DNA from: Streptomyces cellostaticus
GTDB taxonomy: Bacteria > Actinomycetota > Actinomycetes > Streptomycetales > Streptomycetaceae
Length of the DNA: 64,000 bases
Assembly (NCBI RefSeq): GCF_001513965.1
Contig: NZ_KQ948042.1
Coordinates: 1-64,000 of the forward strand
Reading direction: 5' to 3'
The notes under the pieces are model-generated. The model did not search any database. It was not told where the DNA came from and saw only the letters and a program-made list of their open reading frames with translations. Positions 24,601 to 32,259 of the stretch are shown here, in pieces. Positions within the stretch are counted from its first letter, which is position 1. Every line of letters begins with the position of its first letter. Both the position numbers and the translations under genes were made by a program.

Positions 24601-25340
24601 CGAAGGACCGGGCCGGCCTCGCCCCGCTGGCCGCGCTGCTGGCCGGGCTGCTGCTGATGGGCGGCTTCCTGGTGGCCCGCTGGGGCAACGAGCCGTTCGA
24701 GCGGACCCGGCCCGGCGAGGTGGCCGCCATGGACTGGGTGTACGCCCACGACCGGCCGACGGTACGGCTGCTGTGGCTGACCCAGGACACGGTCAACGAC
24801 GTGACTCCGGCGATGCCGTGGGGCGCGAGGGACATGGAACGGGTGAACTACGTGCCGACGCTCGCCCCCGTCGACCCGGTGCTGGTGTCGGGCCTGGTCA
24901 AGGCGCTCAAGGACGCGGGACCGAACTCGTACCTGATGATCAACCAGAGTCAGGTCACGTATCTGGAGCTGGACGCGGGCTACTCGGCGGCCTGGGAGTC
25001 CCGGCTGATCCACAACCTGGACAACCGGCAGGAGCTGACCAGGGTCCTGGTCAACGACGACGTCACCGTGTACGCGCTGCACAAGCAGGCGGCGGGCCCG
25101 GTGCCGAAGCCGCACCCGGGCCCGATCGGGCCGCAGGTGACGTGGACGCCGTGGTCGGTGGTCGGCGCGCTGGCCGCCGTCGCGCTGATCCTGCTGCTCA
25201 CCGCCCGCGAGGTGGTCCGGGTCGCGGTGCGGCCGGGCGTACGGCAACTGCGCTGGTTGCAGGGCAGCTTCTGGTTCTCGCTGCCGCTGCTGGCGGTGCT
25301 GCTGGCCTCGCTGGTGCAGCGGTTCCTGACGATGAAGTGA
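21603..25340 (+). CDS. Wzx-like flippase fused to a large polytopic membrane domain
   Basis: Encodes 1,245 aa from GTG 21603, a very large protein for this type of locus. Residues about 45-435 look like an MOP/Wzx polysaccharide flippase (RNAYALMLNTGISAVLGLGFWL..., repeated hydrophobic helices). Residues about 440-570 are a hydrophilic Pro/Glu-rich cytoplasmic linker. Residues 575-1245 are a second multi-pass unit containing GQDYFSPQGFTYLLYLVF, an extracytoplasmic loop region, and a final TM pair. This half resembles actinobacterial GT-C or polymerase-like integral membrane proteins, but I cannot name its family. Fusion would couple flipping with transfer or polymerisation of a lipid-linked glycan. 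It is convergent with the GH39 gene, stops 21 bp apart. Confidence 0.85.
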   Translation: MSDTTTTTEAASPGSRAPGQPGRRIRLPGMGRSPGGDQLFRNAYALMLNTGISAVLGLGFWLAAARYYSESAVGQGSAAIAAMKLLAGLTAVTLTGALARFIPVSGQRTGRLIFRTYTGSSLVVALAAGAFLATLDRWGPSYRFLHGPVNGLGFIAAVVAWNLLTLQDGVLTGLRSAPWVPVGNTVFSAVKLGLLVAFAVAIPTTGVFVSWVAAIATSVVPLGWLVFRRLVPRHVKATADHAEPPTLREIGRFLAGDYTGSLFSLAVVYLVPVIIASQVSSEDNAYFYITTTIGGTTNLLAINMGASLTVEGSHDPGRLAANTRAALKRMARIMLPIAGVLFVGAPWILGVFGDGYADAATPLLRWFALGALLRVVMETYFAVLRAQSRTAGLAWLQGLLCVLVLGLTLLLLPRMGLTGAGVAEISSLAVIVAIAAPKLWKTVRAAPSQAVVETVASDGDLSDLGAREIPAVSPARRQGPAWALDHDTVALGIHVDFDHVERRPDVRPGPGTPPTGTPLPLPVEEPEPGAEASLGPAEAALLREAVVDAPFEEAAPEDAVAYDAVGEEPPPHRRLLPTRSGVVLGCLLIAALLLYWVPALRLGEGDLDRMGGLGLVSVLPLPTLVGAALLVTVFASLLWLRREHRALLLVTLLATVVSLHALPAVLETQPRFPTAWQHLGFIDYIDRTGSAVPDLDARWSWPGFFAAAAFVARACGVDDFTEIIRWWPTAVQLAYLAPMFLLTRSLRASWRAKWTGVWLFVLCGWVGQDYFSPQGFTYLLYLVFVAILLVWFRAPQVIWATFRPGEAEVEPADRRQRAVLLLVVIGLYAASVPAHQLTPFVMLGVLAALVLLGRSELRGLPILFAVLVAVWVGFMAEPYWSGHFNDLFGGVGGVGSNVSTSVSGRIQGGDSTHKLVLYTRVLLAGSVMAFACWGWLRRRLHRYRERSLPVLTFVPFLGFGMQSYGGEMALRVFMFAVPGAALLGALALFPRTGVTAQERAKDRAGLAPLAALLAGLLLMGGFLVARWGNEPFERTRPGEVAAMDWVYAHDRPTVRLLWLTQDTVNDVTPAMPWGARDMERVNYVPTLAPVDPVLVSGLVKALKDAGPNSYLMINQSQVTYLELDAGYSAAWESRLIHNLDNRQELTRVLVNDDVTVYALHKQAAGPVPKPHPGPIGPQVTWTPWSVVGALAAVALILLLTAREVVRVAVRPGVRQLRWLQGSFWFSLPLLAVLLASLVQRFLTMK

Positions 25341-25361
25341 CGGGTGCGGGGTGGCGGTGGC

Positions 25362-26783
25362 TCAGCGGTCGAGCCACCTCACCTCGTAGGCGTGCATGTC
25401 GAACCGCTTCCCGTCGACCTGCGCGCTGATCGTCCGGTCGAGGGTGTTGACCACGAGGACCGTCCTGCCGCTGGCCAGCACCCGCACGTTGGGCACGTCG
25501 TCCTGGGCGACGGACACGGTCTCGTACCTGGTGCCCGGCGGGAACGCCCTGTCGAACCGGGACACCAGGTCGTACATGGGCAGTGCCTTGCCCCCGTCGG
25601 CGCTGTCGGTCGGCGTCCACAGGCAGCCGGGGCAGCCGGGGCCCTTCTCCGCCTCCGGGTTCCAGTAGAAGCCGGAGGCGGCGCCGCCCTTGACCATGGC
25701 GATCAGCCCGGCGGCGTGGACAGCGAGGCGGTGCGCCTCGGACCAGCCCTTGCGTTGGTCGTTGCCGTCGGCGGGCTCGACGTAGTACTCGGCCCACCAC
25801 AGGGGAAGGTCGGGGGTCTGCTGCCGTACCCACTCGCCCACCGCGGTGAGCTTGTCGGTGGCGGCGAACTCGTCGGGCAGCAGGTCGTCGTCGTTGGTGT
25901 AGCTGGAGCCGTCGACGACCACGAAGTCGGCGCCTGCCTTGTGGGTGTTCCAGTAGGCGAAGGCGTCGAGGACCCGCTGGTCCATGGCGCCCCAGGGGCC
26001 CTTCAGCGCGGTGGAGGCCTTCTGGTCGCGCGGGTCGACACTGTCCATGACCAGGTACGGCCCGCCGACCATGATGTTCTTGTCGACCTTCTTCAACGCC
26101 TGGTGGACGAGGTTGTACATCTTCGTGTAGCCCTCGTAGTCCCAGCGGCCCTCGGCGTTGTTCCAGAAGCCCTTGAACTCGTTCCAGACGATGAAGTGGC
26201 GTACGTCGGGATAGCGCCTGGCGACGGTCGCGGCGAGGTCGGCGAAGTCCTGGTAGTGGTCGGGGGTGGGCGCGGTCTCCAGGGCGCCCTGGCTCCAGTC
26301 GGTGTTGTCGACACCGGCCCGGCCGCCCTTCATCCAGTCCGGCGAGCAGCACAGCGTGACCACGGGCGTCCCGCCGGACCTGCGGATGAAGTCGATGCGG
26401 CGGTCCATCGCCCCGAAGTCGTAATGCCCCCTGACCGGCTCGGGGTTGTCGGCACCCCAGCCCATGATCGCCTGGTCCTGCGGCAGCCCGCCGTCCTTGG
26501 CCAGCAGCGCCTCGACCCGCCCGGTGGCCGTGCCGCTGCCCTCGTCGGCGCTGTACTGGGTGTGGGTGAAGCCCCAGCCCACGTACGGCTCCGGGGGTGC
26601 GGGCCGGGTGGCGGGCGTACCGTGCACCTTGTCGCCGTCGCGCGAGGTGCCGGCGATGCTCGCGACGCTCCCGGGCAGCGTGTTGACCAGGGTCACCACC
26701 AGGGCCAGAGCGGCCACACCCACACCGAGCAGGGCCGTGAGCCGCCACCGCCGAGTCTCCGTATACCACCCATGACGTCCCAT
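25362..26783 (-). CDS. GH39-like membrane-anchored glycoside hydrolase
   Basis: Encodes 473 aa. A short cytoplasmic start (MGRHGWYTETRRWRL) leads into one hydrophobic segment (residues about 16-36), so it is either anchored or secreted. The catalytic domain has FIVWNEFKGFWNN, where NE fits the acid/base Glu of clan GH-A, and a later LWWAEYYVEP segment with a candidate nucleophile Glu. The fold is close to GH39 (beta-xylosidase, iduronidase, PslG). ATG 26783 lacks a clear ribosome site. Lying next to an exopolysaccharide operon, it may trim or release the polymer, as PslG does for Psl (analogy). Confidence 0.82.
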   Translation of the reverse strand: MGRHGWYTETRRWRLTALLGVGVAALALVVTLVNTLPGSVASIAGTSRDGDKVHGTPATRPAPPEPYVGWGFTHTQYSADEGSGTATGRVEALLAKDGGLPQDQAIMGWGADNPEPVRGHYDFGAMDRRIDFIRRSGGTPVVTLCCSPDWMKGGRAGVDNTDWSQGALETAPTPDHYQDFADLAATVARRYPDVRHFIVWNEFKGFWNNAEGRWDYEGYTKMYNLVHQALKKVDKNIMVGGPYLVMDSVDPRDQKASTALKGPWGAMDQRVLDAFAYWNTHKAGADFVVVDGSSYTNDDDLLPDEFAATDKLTAVGEWVRQQTPDLPLWWAEYYVEPADGNDQRKGWSEAHRLAVHAAGLIAMVKGGAASGFYWNPEAEKGPGCPGCLWTPTDSADGGKALPMYDLVSRFDRAFPPGTRYETVSVAQDDVPNVRVLASGRTVLVVNTLDRTISAQVDGKRFDMHAYEVRWLDR

Positions 26784-26846
26784 CACGGACAACAGTAACG
26801 GCGGAAGTCTCGGCGGGGGCAGGTCTTGGGAACACCCAGAACGCAG

Positions 26847-26932
26847 CGCCCCGTAGGGGCGCGGAGCTGTTCTCGACATGCGGCTCCGCCTCGTGGGCGC
26901 GACCAGCCACGGACGGCCCGCGGTTTCGGCTC
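26847..26932. repeat. Dispersed Streptomyces intergenic repeat, copy 2
   Basis: Lies in the gap between the GH39 and AAA ATPase genes. GCGCCCC-GTA-GGGGCGC (26847-26863) is a perfect hairpin, followed by GGAGCTG, an inserted GCGGCTCCGCC stretch, and a GCGACCAGCCAC block. The layout matches the common Streptomyces element seen at 4591-4643, here diverged and longer. Confidence 0.55.
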
Positions 26933-26995
26933 TTCCAGCAGAGCGAGCAGTGGAAATGCCGTGCGCGGAGCGCATCGGTGCCGGATCATGGCGGC

Positions 26996-28090
26996 ATGTC
27001 TGCGAACCCACACGACGCTCTGCCGATCCGGCTCCACGTCGACGACTCCGACTCGCCGTCCGACGTCGTCGACGCGCTGTTCCTCGGCCGCTTCGCGACG
27101 GGCGAGCAGCCGTACTCGCACGCGGCCAACATCGACCGGGTGCGCTCCGGCGCGACCCTGCTGCCGGAGGGCTCCCGGGTGCTGCGGGTCGCCCGCGACG
27201 ACGATCGCAGCGCGACCCTCGCCGAGGGCGACGGCTGGACCCTGCTGGTCTCGCGCTGGAACCGCGGCGCGGACGTCACCGTGACCGCGACCAGTGCCGA
27301 ACTGGCCAAGGACGTCCTCCACCGGGCCACGGACGGCGCGGCCGACGAGCCGGAACCGCAGCCGGAGAACGTGACCATGGGCTTTTGGTACGTCTCCCCG
27401 AGGCGCGGCCCGCACCGCACCACCCGCCAGATCTCCGCGGGCACCTGGGACGAGGTCCGGCCCAACTACACGGCGCCCGTGGCGGACGCGATGGACCACC
27501 TGATGAAGACGACACCGCAGGACATCGCGGGCCGCCTCCTGCTGCTGCACGGTCCGCCGGGCACCGGCAAGACCTCGGCCCTGCGCACGCTGGCCCGCTC
27601 CTGGCGGGACTGGTGTCAGGTGGACTGCGTGCTGGACCCGGAGCGGCTCTTCTCCGACGTCGGCTACCTCATGGACATCGCGATCGGCGAAGAGGACAGC
27701 GCGGGCAAGGGCCGCTGGCGCCTTCTCCTCCTGGAGGACTGCGACGAACTGATCCGCGGCGAGGCCAAGCACACCGCGGGCCAGGCCCTGTCCCGGCTTC
27801 TCAACCTCACCGACGGCCTGCTCGGCCAGGGCCGCAACGTCCTGGTGGGTGTCACCACCAACGAGGACCTGGAGCGCCTGCACCCGGCCGTGGTCCGCCC
27901 CGGCCGCTGCCTGGCCCGCATCGAGGTGGGCCCGCTGACCCACCGGGAGGCGGTGAACTGGCTCGGCTCCGAGGAGGGCATCGGCCGGGACGGCGCGACC
28001 CTGGCCGAGCTGTACGCGCTGCGCCGGGGCACGGCGCCGACATCGGTGCCGGGCGCGCGGGACGCGGCGGACGCGGGCCTGTACCTGTAG
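26996..28090 (+). CDS. AAA-family ATPase with N-terminal DUF5925-like domain
   Basis: Encodes 364 aa. An N-terminal domain of about 150 residues is followed by an AAA module: Walker A HGPPGTGKTS near residue 184, Walker B RLLLLEDCDEL near 243, a sensor-like VGVTTNEDLERLHPAVVRPGR near 285, and an arginine-finger region. AAA ATPases remodel proteins or complexes; the target is unknown. ATG 26996 is preferred over the open frame at 26978. It is a single gene, 15 bp upstream of a DUF72 gene. Confidence 0.88.
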   Translation: MSANPHDALPIRLHVDDSDSPSDVVDALFLGRFATGEQPYSHAANIDRVRSGATLLPEGSRVLRVARDDDRSATLAEGDGWTLLVSRWNRGADVTVTATSAELAKDVLHRATDGAADEPEPQPENVTMGFWYVSPRRGPHRTTRQISAGTWDEVRPNYTAPVADAMDHLMKTTPQDIAGRLLLLHGPPGTGKTSALRTLARSWRDWCQVDCVLDPERLFSDVGYLMDIAIGEEDSAGKGRWRLLLLEDCDELIRGEAKHTAGQALSRLLNLTDGLLGQGRNVLVGVTTNEDLERLHPAVVRPGRCLARIEVGPLTHREAVNWLGSEEGIGRDGATLAELYALRRGTAPTSVPGARDAADAGLYL

Positions 28091-28105
28091 TGCTTTGATG
28101 GTGCT

Positions 28106-28900
28106 ATGACCCTGTTCGTCGGCACGTCGGGGTGGCAGTACAAGGACTGGCGGGGGGTCCTGTACCCGGACGACTGCCCGACCCGGCTGTGGCTGGAGAA
28201 GTACGCGACGCGCTTCGCCACGGTGGAGGTCAACAACGCGTTCTACCGGCTGCCGACGCGGGAGAACTTCGAGGCCTGGCGGGACCGGGTGCCGGACGAC
28301 TTCGTGGTGGCGGTGAAGGCGAGCCGGTACCTCACGCACATCAAGCGGCTGAAGGACCCCGAGGAGCCGGTCCACCGCCTGATGAGCCACGCGGCGGGCC
28401 TGGGCGACCGTCTGGGCCCGGTCCTGCTCCAGCTCCCGCCGACCCTGCGCGCGGACCCGCCCCTGCTGGACACCTGCCTGGCCTGCTTCCCGCCCGGTAC
28501 GAGGGTCGCGGTCGAGCCGCGCCACGACTCCTGGTGGACACCCAAGGTGCGCAAGGTGCTGGAGTCCCGGGGCGCGGCCCTGTGCTGGGCGGACGTCCAG
28601 GCCCACCCGCTGACCCCCCTGTGGCGCACCACCGACTGGGGCTACGTCCGCTTCCACGAGGGCCGGGCCACCCCTTGGCCGCGCTACGGCAAGCGTTCCC
28701 TGGAGACGTGGGTGGACCGCATCGCGACGACCTGGTCCAAGGCGGATGACGTGTATGCCTACTTCAACAACGATCCGGGCGGGGCGGCGGTGGAGGACGC
28801 GGTCGTGTTCGCAAAGGCGGCGACGAAAGCGGACCTGACGGTGACCCGCACACCGGGCACTGTCTCAGCACGCCGTCAGTCGATCCCCTACTCCCCGTAA
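28106..28900 (+). CDS. DUF72 (YecE-like) protein
   Basis: Encodes 264 aa. It has the DUF72 start LFVGTSGWQYKDWRGVLYP, the middle FVVAVKASRYLTHIKRLKDPEEPV, LGPVLLQLPPT, VAVEPRHDSW and the end DDVYAYFNNDPGGAAVEDA, all typical of this TIM-barrel-like family. The biochemical role is unknown. Its last 13 bases overlap the end of the convergent GntR gene. It follows the AAA ATPase by 15 bp and may be co-transcribed with it. Confidence 0.9.
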   Translation: MTLFVGTSGWQYKDWRGVLYPDDCPTRLWLEKYATRFATVEVNNAFYRLPTRENFEAWRDRVPDDFVVAVKASRYLTHIKRLKDPEEPVHRLMSHAAGLGDRLGPVLLQLPPTLRADPPLLDTCLACFPPGTRVAVEPRHDSWWTPKVRKVLESRGAALCWADVQAHPLTPLWRTTDWGYVRFHEGRATPWPRYGKRSLETWVDRIATTWSKADDVYAYFNNDPGGAAVEDAVVFAKAATKADLTVTRTPGTVSARRQSIPYSP

Positions 28901-29256
28901 GCCGCCCGCAGGGCATCCCGCACGGCGGCCAGCGCCTCCTCCTCCCCCAGCCCCAGCCTCCGCACCCGCTCGACATACCCCTGCGCAGCCGCGGCGGCTT
29001 CCCGCACCGCGGCCGAGCCGGCCGCAGCGACGAACGTCCCGTTGCGCCCCCGCGTCTCGATCACCCCGTCGCTCTCCAGTGCCCGGTAGGCCTTGGCCAC
29101 CGTGTTCACCGCGAGCCCCAGCGATTCGGCCAGCCCTCGCACGGTGGGCAGCCGGTACCCCACCGGCAGCACGCCGGAGAGCGCCTGCTCGGAAATCTGT
29201 GCCCGCACCTGCTCGTAGGGCGGCGCGCTGTCATCGATATGGATCTTCAGGCTCAC
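28888..29256 (-). CDS. Short GntR-family regulator (YtrA type)
   Basis: Encodes 122 aa from GTG 29256; an in-frame extension to 29304 adds an unconserved stretch. The N-terminal winged helix is clear: PPYEQVRAQISEQALSGVLPVGYRLPTVRGLAESLGLAVNTVAKAYRALE, then GVIETRGRNGTFV. The C-terminus is only about 45 residues, as in YtrA-type GntR proteins that often control ABC transporters. No transporter is adjacent here. It is divergent from the GNAT gene at 29328 with a 71-bp gap, making that gene a possible target. Confidence 0.88.
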   Translation of the reverse strand: MSLKIHIDDSAPPYEQVRAQISEQALSGVLPVGYRLPTVRGLAESLGLAVNTVAKAYRALESDGVIETRGRNGTFVAAAGSAAVREAAAAAQGYVERVRRLGLGEEEALAAVRDALRAAYGE

Positions 29257-29327
29257 AAGGCCGATTGTCCCGTACCCGGCGGAAAATGAGAGGCATCGCA
29301 GCACGTCTGCCCGTACGGTGCCTCACC

Positions 29328-30257
29328 ATGACAGTGATCGTGCGCGACCTGCGCCCCGACGTCCCGGCCGAGGCCGAGGGCTTCGCCCGGGTCCGCCAAC
29401 TTGCCCTTCCGTACATCCTGTTCACCCCCGAGTCGGTCCGCCACCTGCTCACGCACAGCCACCCCGACGCCCGCTTCCGCTCCCTCGTCGCGGTGGAGGA
29501 CGGCGAGGTGATCGGCACGGCCCAGGTCTCCCTGGTGCACGACAGCCCGGAGCCGGGCCAGGGGTACGTCAACGTCTATGTACGCCCGGACCGGACCCGG
29601 CGCGGTGCCGGCCGGCTCCTCGTCCGGGCCGGCGAGGAGCATCTCACCGCGCTCGGCGCGACCAGGCTGCTCACCTGGGTCCTGGACGAGCCTGCCAACC
29701 GTGCCTTCGCCGAGAAGCACGGCTACACGAGGGGCCGTCCCGCCCACTTCCTCCGCCTCGACCTGGCGGGCGGCACTCTCCCGCCGCTCCCGGAGGTCCC
29801 GCAGGGCGTCGAGCTGCGCACGGCGGCCGACTTCGCGGGCGCCCCGCGCCCGCTGTTCGAGCTGGACGCGGAGACGATACTGGACGAACCCGGCGACGTC
29901 GCCTTCGAGCTCACGGACTACGACGCCTGGCTGGAGCAGACCTGGCAGCATCCGCTGCTGGACCGCGAGCTGACCATGGCCGCGGTCGTGGACGGCCGTC
30001 CGGTCGCGTTCAGTGTGGCCTACACGGACGGCGCCGGCCGCTACACCACCGCGATGACCGGCACCGCCCGCGCCCACCGCGGTCGTGGCCTGGCCAAGCT
30101 CGCCAAGATCCACTCCCTGTACCGGGCCCGTGCCGCCGGCATCACCGAGGCCTTCACCGGCAACGACGCCAGCAACGACCCGATGATCGCGATCAACAAG
30201 TGGCTCGGGTACGACATCTGCGCGACGGAGGTGTGCCATGTCCGCGAACTCGGCTGA
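29328..30257 (+). CDS. Tandem GNAT acetyltransferase
   Basis: Encodes 309 aa with two GNAT-like halves. The first has the acetyl-CoA loop VRPDRTRRGAGRLLV (near residue 90) and the second TGTARAHRGRGLAKLAK (near 245), followed by TGNDASNDPMIAINKWLGY, a typical C-terminal GNAT end. The substrate is unknown. ATG 29328 is chosen over the frame opening at 29079, which lies inside the divergent regulator. The stop overlaps the next gene by 20 bp. Confidence 0.88.
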   Translation: MTVIVRDLRPDVPAEAEGFARVRQLALPYILFTPESVRHLLTHSHPDARFRSLVAVEDGEVIGTAQVSLVHDSPEPGQGYVNVYVRPDRTRRGAGRLLVRAGEEHLTALGATRLLTWVLDEPANRAFAEKHGYTRGRPAHFLRLDLAGGTLPPLPEVPQGVELRTAADFAGAPRPLFELDAETILDEPGDVAFELTDYDAWLEQTWQHPLLDRELTMAAVVDGRPVAFSVAYTDGAGRYTTAMTGTARAHRGRGLAKLAKIHSLYRARAAGITEAFTGNDASNDPMIAINKWLGYDICATEVCHVRELG

Positions 30258-30738
30258 GCCCGCGGGGCGGGTCGAGGTCGTCCTGGTCAAGGGCGGCCGC
30301 ACAAAGATCCGTTACCCGGCGGAGCTGCTCCACGACGACGGCGTCCATGTCTGCGTCCGCGCTCCGTGGGCGGGCGAGGGCGTCCGTGACTTCGGCTTCG
30401 TGCGCTTCGAACCGGGCGACGTGTTCACCGAGCACTACTGGCGCAACCGCTGGTACTCGGTGAAGGAGGTCCGCGCCGGGGACGGCACCGTCAAGGGCTG
30501 GTACTGCGACATCACCCGCCCGGCCGTGCGGTCCGGCACGGAACTGGTCGTCGAGGACCTCGACCTGGATCTGTGGCGCTCCGCCGACGGCACGGACGTA
30601 CGACGCCTGGACGAGGACGAGTTCGCCGAGAGCGGGCTGGCGCAGACGGACCCCGAGGCCGCGTCCGCCGCCGTGGCCGCCCTGGACGAACTGGAGGCGC
30701 GGGCCCGCGAGCGCGGCTTCGAGGACCTCATGGCCTGA
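30238..30738 (+). CDS. DUF402 family protein
   Basis: Encodes 166 aa. The core FEPGDVFTEHYWRNRWYSVKEV...KGWYCDITRP matches DUF402, a fold shared with nucleoside-di/triphosphate phosphatases and FomD-type hydrolases that use conserved acidic residues and metal. Conserved Asp/Glu are present at DLDLDLW and DEDEF. The exact substrate is unknown. It overlaps the GNAT gene by 20 bp, so the two are probably co-translated. Its stop is 10 bp from the convergent methyltransferase stop. Confidence 0.88.
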   Translation: MSANSAEPAGRVEVVLVKGGRTKIRYPAELLHDDGVHVCVRAPWAGEGVRDFGFVRFEPGDVFTEHYWRNRWYSVKEVRAGDGTVKGWYCDITRPAVRSGTELVVEDLDLDLWRSADGTDVRRLDEDEFAESGLAQTDPEAASAAVAALDELEARARERGFEDLMA

Positions 30739-30748
30739 CGCCTTCGCC

Positions 30749-31369
30749 TCACACCGTCGCCAGCACCGCGTACCGCTCGTCGTCCACGGTCCTCCCCCAC
30801 AGCAGCGGGTCGTCGGACAGTCGCTCCACACGCACGTCCCGGGCGACCGGGGCCAGCAGGGCGGTGAGCCGGTCTGCGGGTATGCCGACCGGGCTCAGGG
30901 TCCCCCAGACGCCCTCGACCAGCAGGAGCCGGCCCTCGGGCCGCAGCAGGGTCCGCCAGTGCCCGAGGACGCGCGCGGGGTCGGGCAGCATCCACAGCAC
31001 ATGCCGGACGAGGACGACGTCGTAGCGCTGCTCCCCCACCGGCGGGGCCGCTGCCTCCCCGTGCAGGACCACCGCGTCGCGTCCGGCGAGCTTGGCGCGG
31101 GCCCGCTCGACCATGGCCCAGGACCGGTCGACTCCGGTGACCCGGTGTCCCTGCTCGGCCGCGAGGAGCGACAGGCTGCCGGTGCCGCAGCCGAGGTCGA
31201 GGACGTCGGCGGGGCGCTCGGGCAGCCAGGACCGGAGTCTGGCCGCCCAGGCGGCCCGCACCTCGGGGGCGCGCAGGCCGTGGTCCGGCTTGTCGTCGAA
31301 CGCGGCGGCCTCCGCGTCCCAGTCCACTTCGGCACCCGCCGCAACCGTGTGCTCACGCTCGTTCGTCAT
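30749..31369 (-). CDS. SAM-dependent methyltransferase (class I)
   Basis: Encodes 206 aa. The Rossmann SAM-binding motif VLDLGCGTGSLSLLAAEQGH is near residue 55, followed by VTGVDRSWAMVERAR and motif III YDVVLVRHVLWML. The substrate is unknown; small-molecule methyltransferases of this type include UbiE-like enzymes. ATG 31369 starts the protein directly ahead of the fold. Its upstream region holds two near-identical 20-bp direct repeats that may be a regulator site. Confidence 0.9.
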   Translation of the reverse strand: MTNEREHTVAAGAEVDWDAEAAAFDDKPDHGLRAPEVRAAWAARLRSWLPERPADVLDLGCGTGSLSLLAAEQGHRVTGVDRSWAMVERARAKLAGRDAVVLHGEAAAPPVGEQRYDVVLVRHVLWMLPDPARVLGHWRTLLRPEGRLLLVEGVWGTLSPVGIPADRLTALLAPVARDVRVERLSDDPLLWGRTVDDERYAVLATV

Positions 31370-31378
31370 GCCCCAAGA

Positions 31379-31425
31379 GTGACACCCGCCACTGACAGTC
31401 CCGACGTGACAGCCGCCACTGACAG
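31379..31425. repeat. Pair of 20-bp direct repeats upstream of the methyltransferase
   Basis: GTGACACCCGCCACTGACAG (31379-31398) and GTGACAGCCGCCACTGACAG (31406-31425) differ at one base and are spaced 27 bp start-to-start. Each holds two TGTCA half-sites on the minus strand. They begin 10 bp upstream of the methyltransferase ATG, so they may form an operator or overlap the promoter. Confidence 0.55.
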
Positions 31426-31507
31426 ACCGGCACCGATGAGGAACTCTCGCCGAAAGGGTCTACCTCCGTGAAAACACGGAACCAGGTGGGCACTGAAGGA
31501 GGCAGCC

Positions 31508-31642
31508 ATGCGCCGCATGACCGTGCACAAGCCCCTGAAGAGGACGGACAGCCGCCGGATCCGTGAGGAGGCGGCGGAGCGCCCCGCCGGACGCCCGGAG
31601 GTGCGCAAGGACATCGCACGCACCTGGTGGCCGGACGGCTGA
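31508..31642 (+). CDS. 44-aa basic small protein
   Basis: ATG 31508 is preceded by AAGGAGG at a perfect distance, a strong sign of translation for so short a frame. The peptide is highly charged (MRRMTVHKPLKRTDSRRIRE...), Arg/Lys/Glu-rich in the middle, and ends DIARTWWPDG. It has no membrane segment. I recognise no family with certainty. It ends exactly where the convergent GNAT gene stops (31642/31643). Confidence 0.7.
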   Translation: MRRMTVHKPLKRTDSRRIREEAAERPAGRPEVRKDIARTWWPDG

Positions 31643-32092
31643 TCAGACCAGCCGTTTCCGGTAGTGGATGCGGTCGTAGGGCCCGTCCACGCGCCGCTCC
31701 ACCACCTCGTAACCGAACCTCGGATAGATCCGCTGGTTCTCCCACATCAGCGCGTTCGTGTAGAGCCCGACCTCGGGCAGACCGAGCGCACGCGCGCGTG
31801 CGTCCACGAACTCCAGCAGGCGCCGCCCCACCCCCTTGCCGTGCAGGTCGGGGTGGACGGCGATGCTGTCGAGGAACAGGTGGTCGTCGTGAGCCTCGAT
31901 GACGACGAGCCCGGTCACCGGCTCCCCGAGGACGAACACCCGGCCCGCGGCCACGTTCGCCGCATGGTCCGCCTCCATGGGCTGCGGAACCACCCCGATG
32001 CGCTCGATGTAGTGGTGGTACGCCGCGTCGGTCACGGCCTTCACGGCCGGTAGGTCGGCGGCCCGGGCAGGCCGGATCTGGTCGCTCGTCAT
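31643..32092 (-). CDS. GNAT-family N-acetyltransferase
   Basis: Encodes 149 aa from ATG 32092. GNAT motif A is LDSIAVHPDLHGKGVGRRLLEFVDARA (near residue 75), followed by VGLYTNALMWENQRIYPRFGYEVVERR. The substrate is unknown. An in-frame extension to 32269 would overlap the LPMO promoter and is unsupported. Its stop abuts that of the 44-aa gene. Confidence 0.9.
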   Translation of the reverse strand: MTSDQIRPARAADLPAVKAVTDAAYHHYIERIGVVPQPMEADHAANVAAGRVFVLGEPVTGLVVIEAHDDHLFLDSIAVHPDLHGKGVGRRLLEFVDARARALGLPEVGLYTNALMWENQRIYPRFGYEVVERRVDGPYDRIHYRKRLV

Positions 32093-32259
32093 GCCGCGAA
32101 CGCTATCTGCCTCAGCGCAGCCTGAGCACTCCCTTAAGACCACCATAAGGATCTCCATCACCCGCCCCCAGCAGGCGATTCCACGGTTTCCTGGGGCTAG
32201 CTTCTGATCGCCCCCACGGGATTCAGCCCATCCCCGAGGACCGTTCCGAGGAGTTCCCC

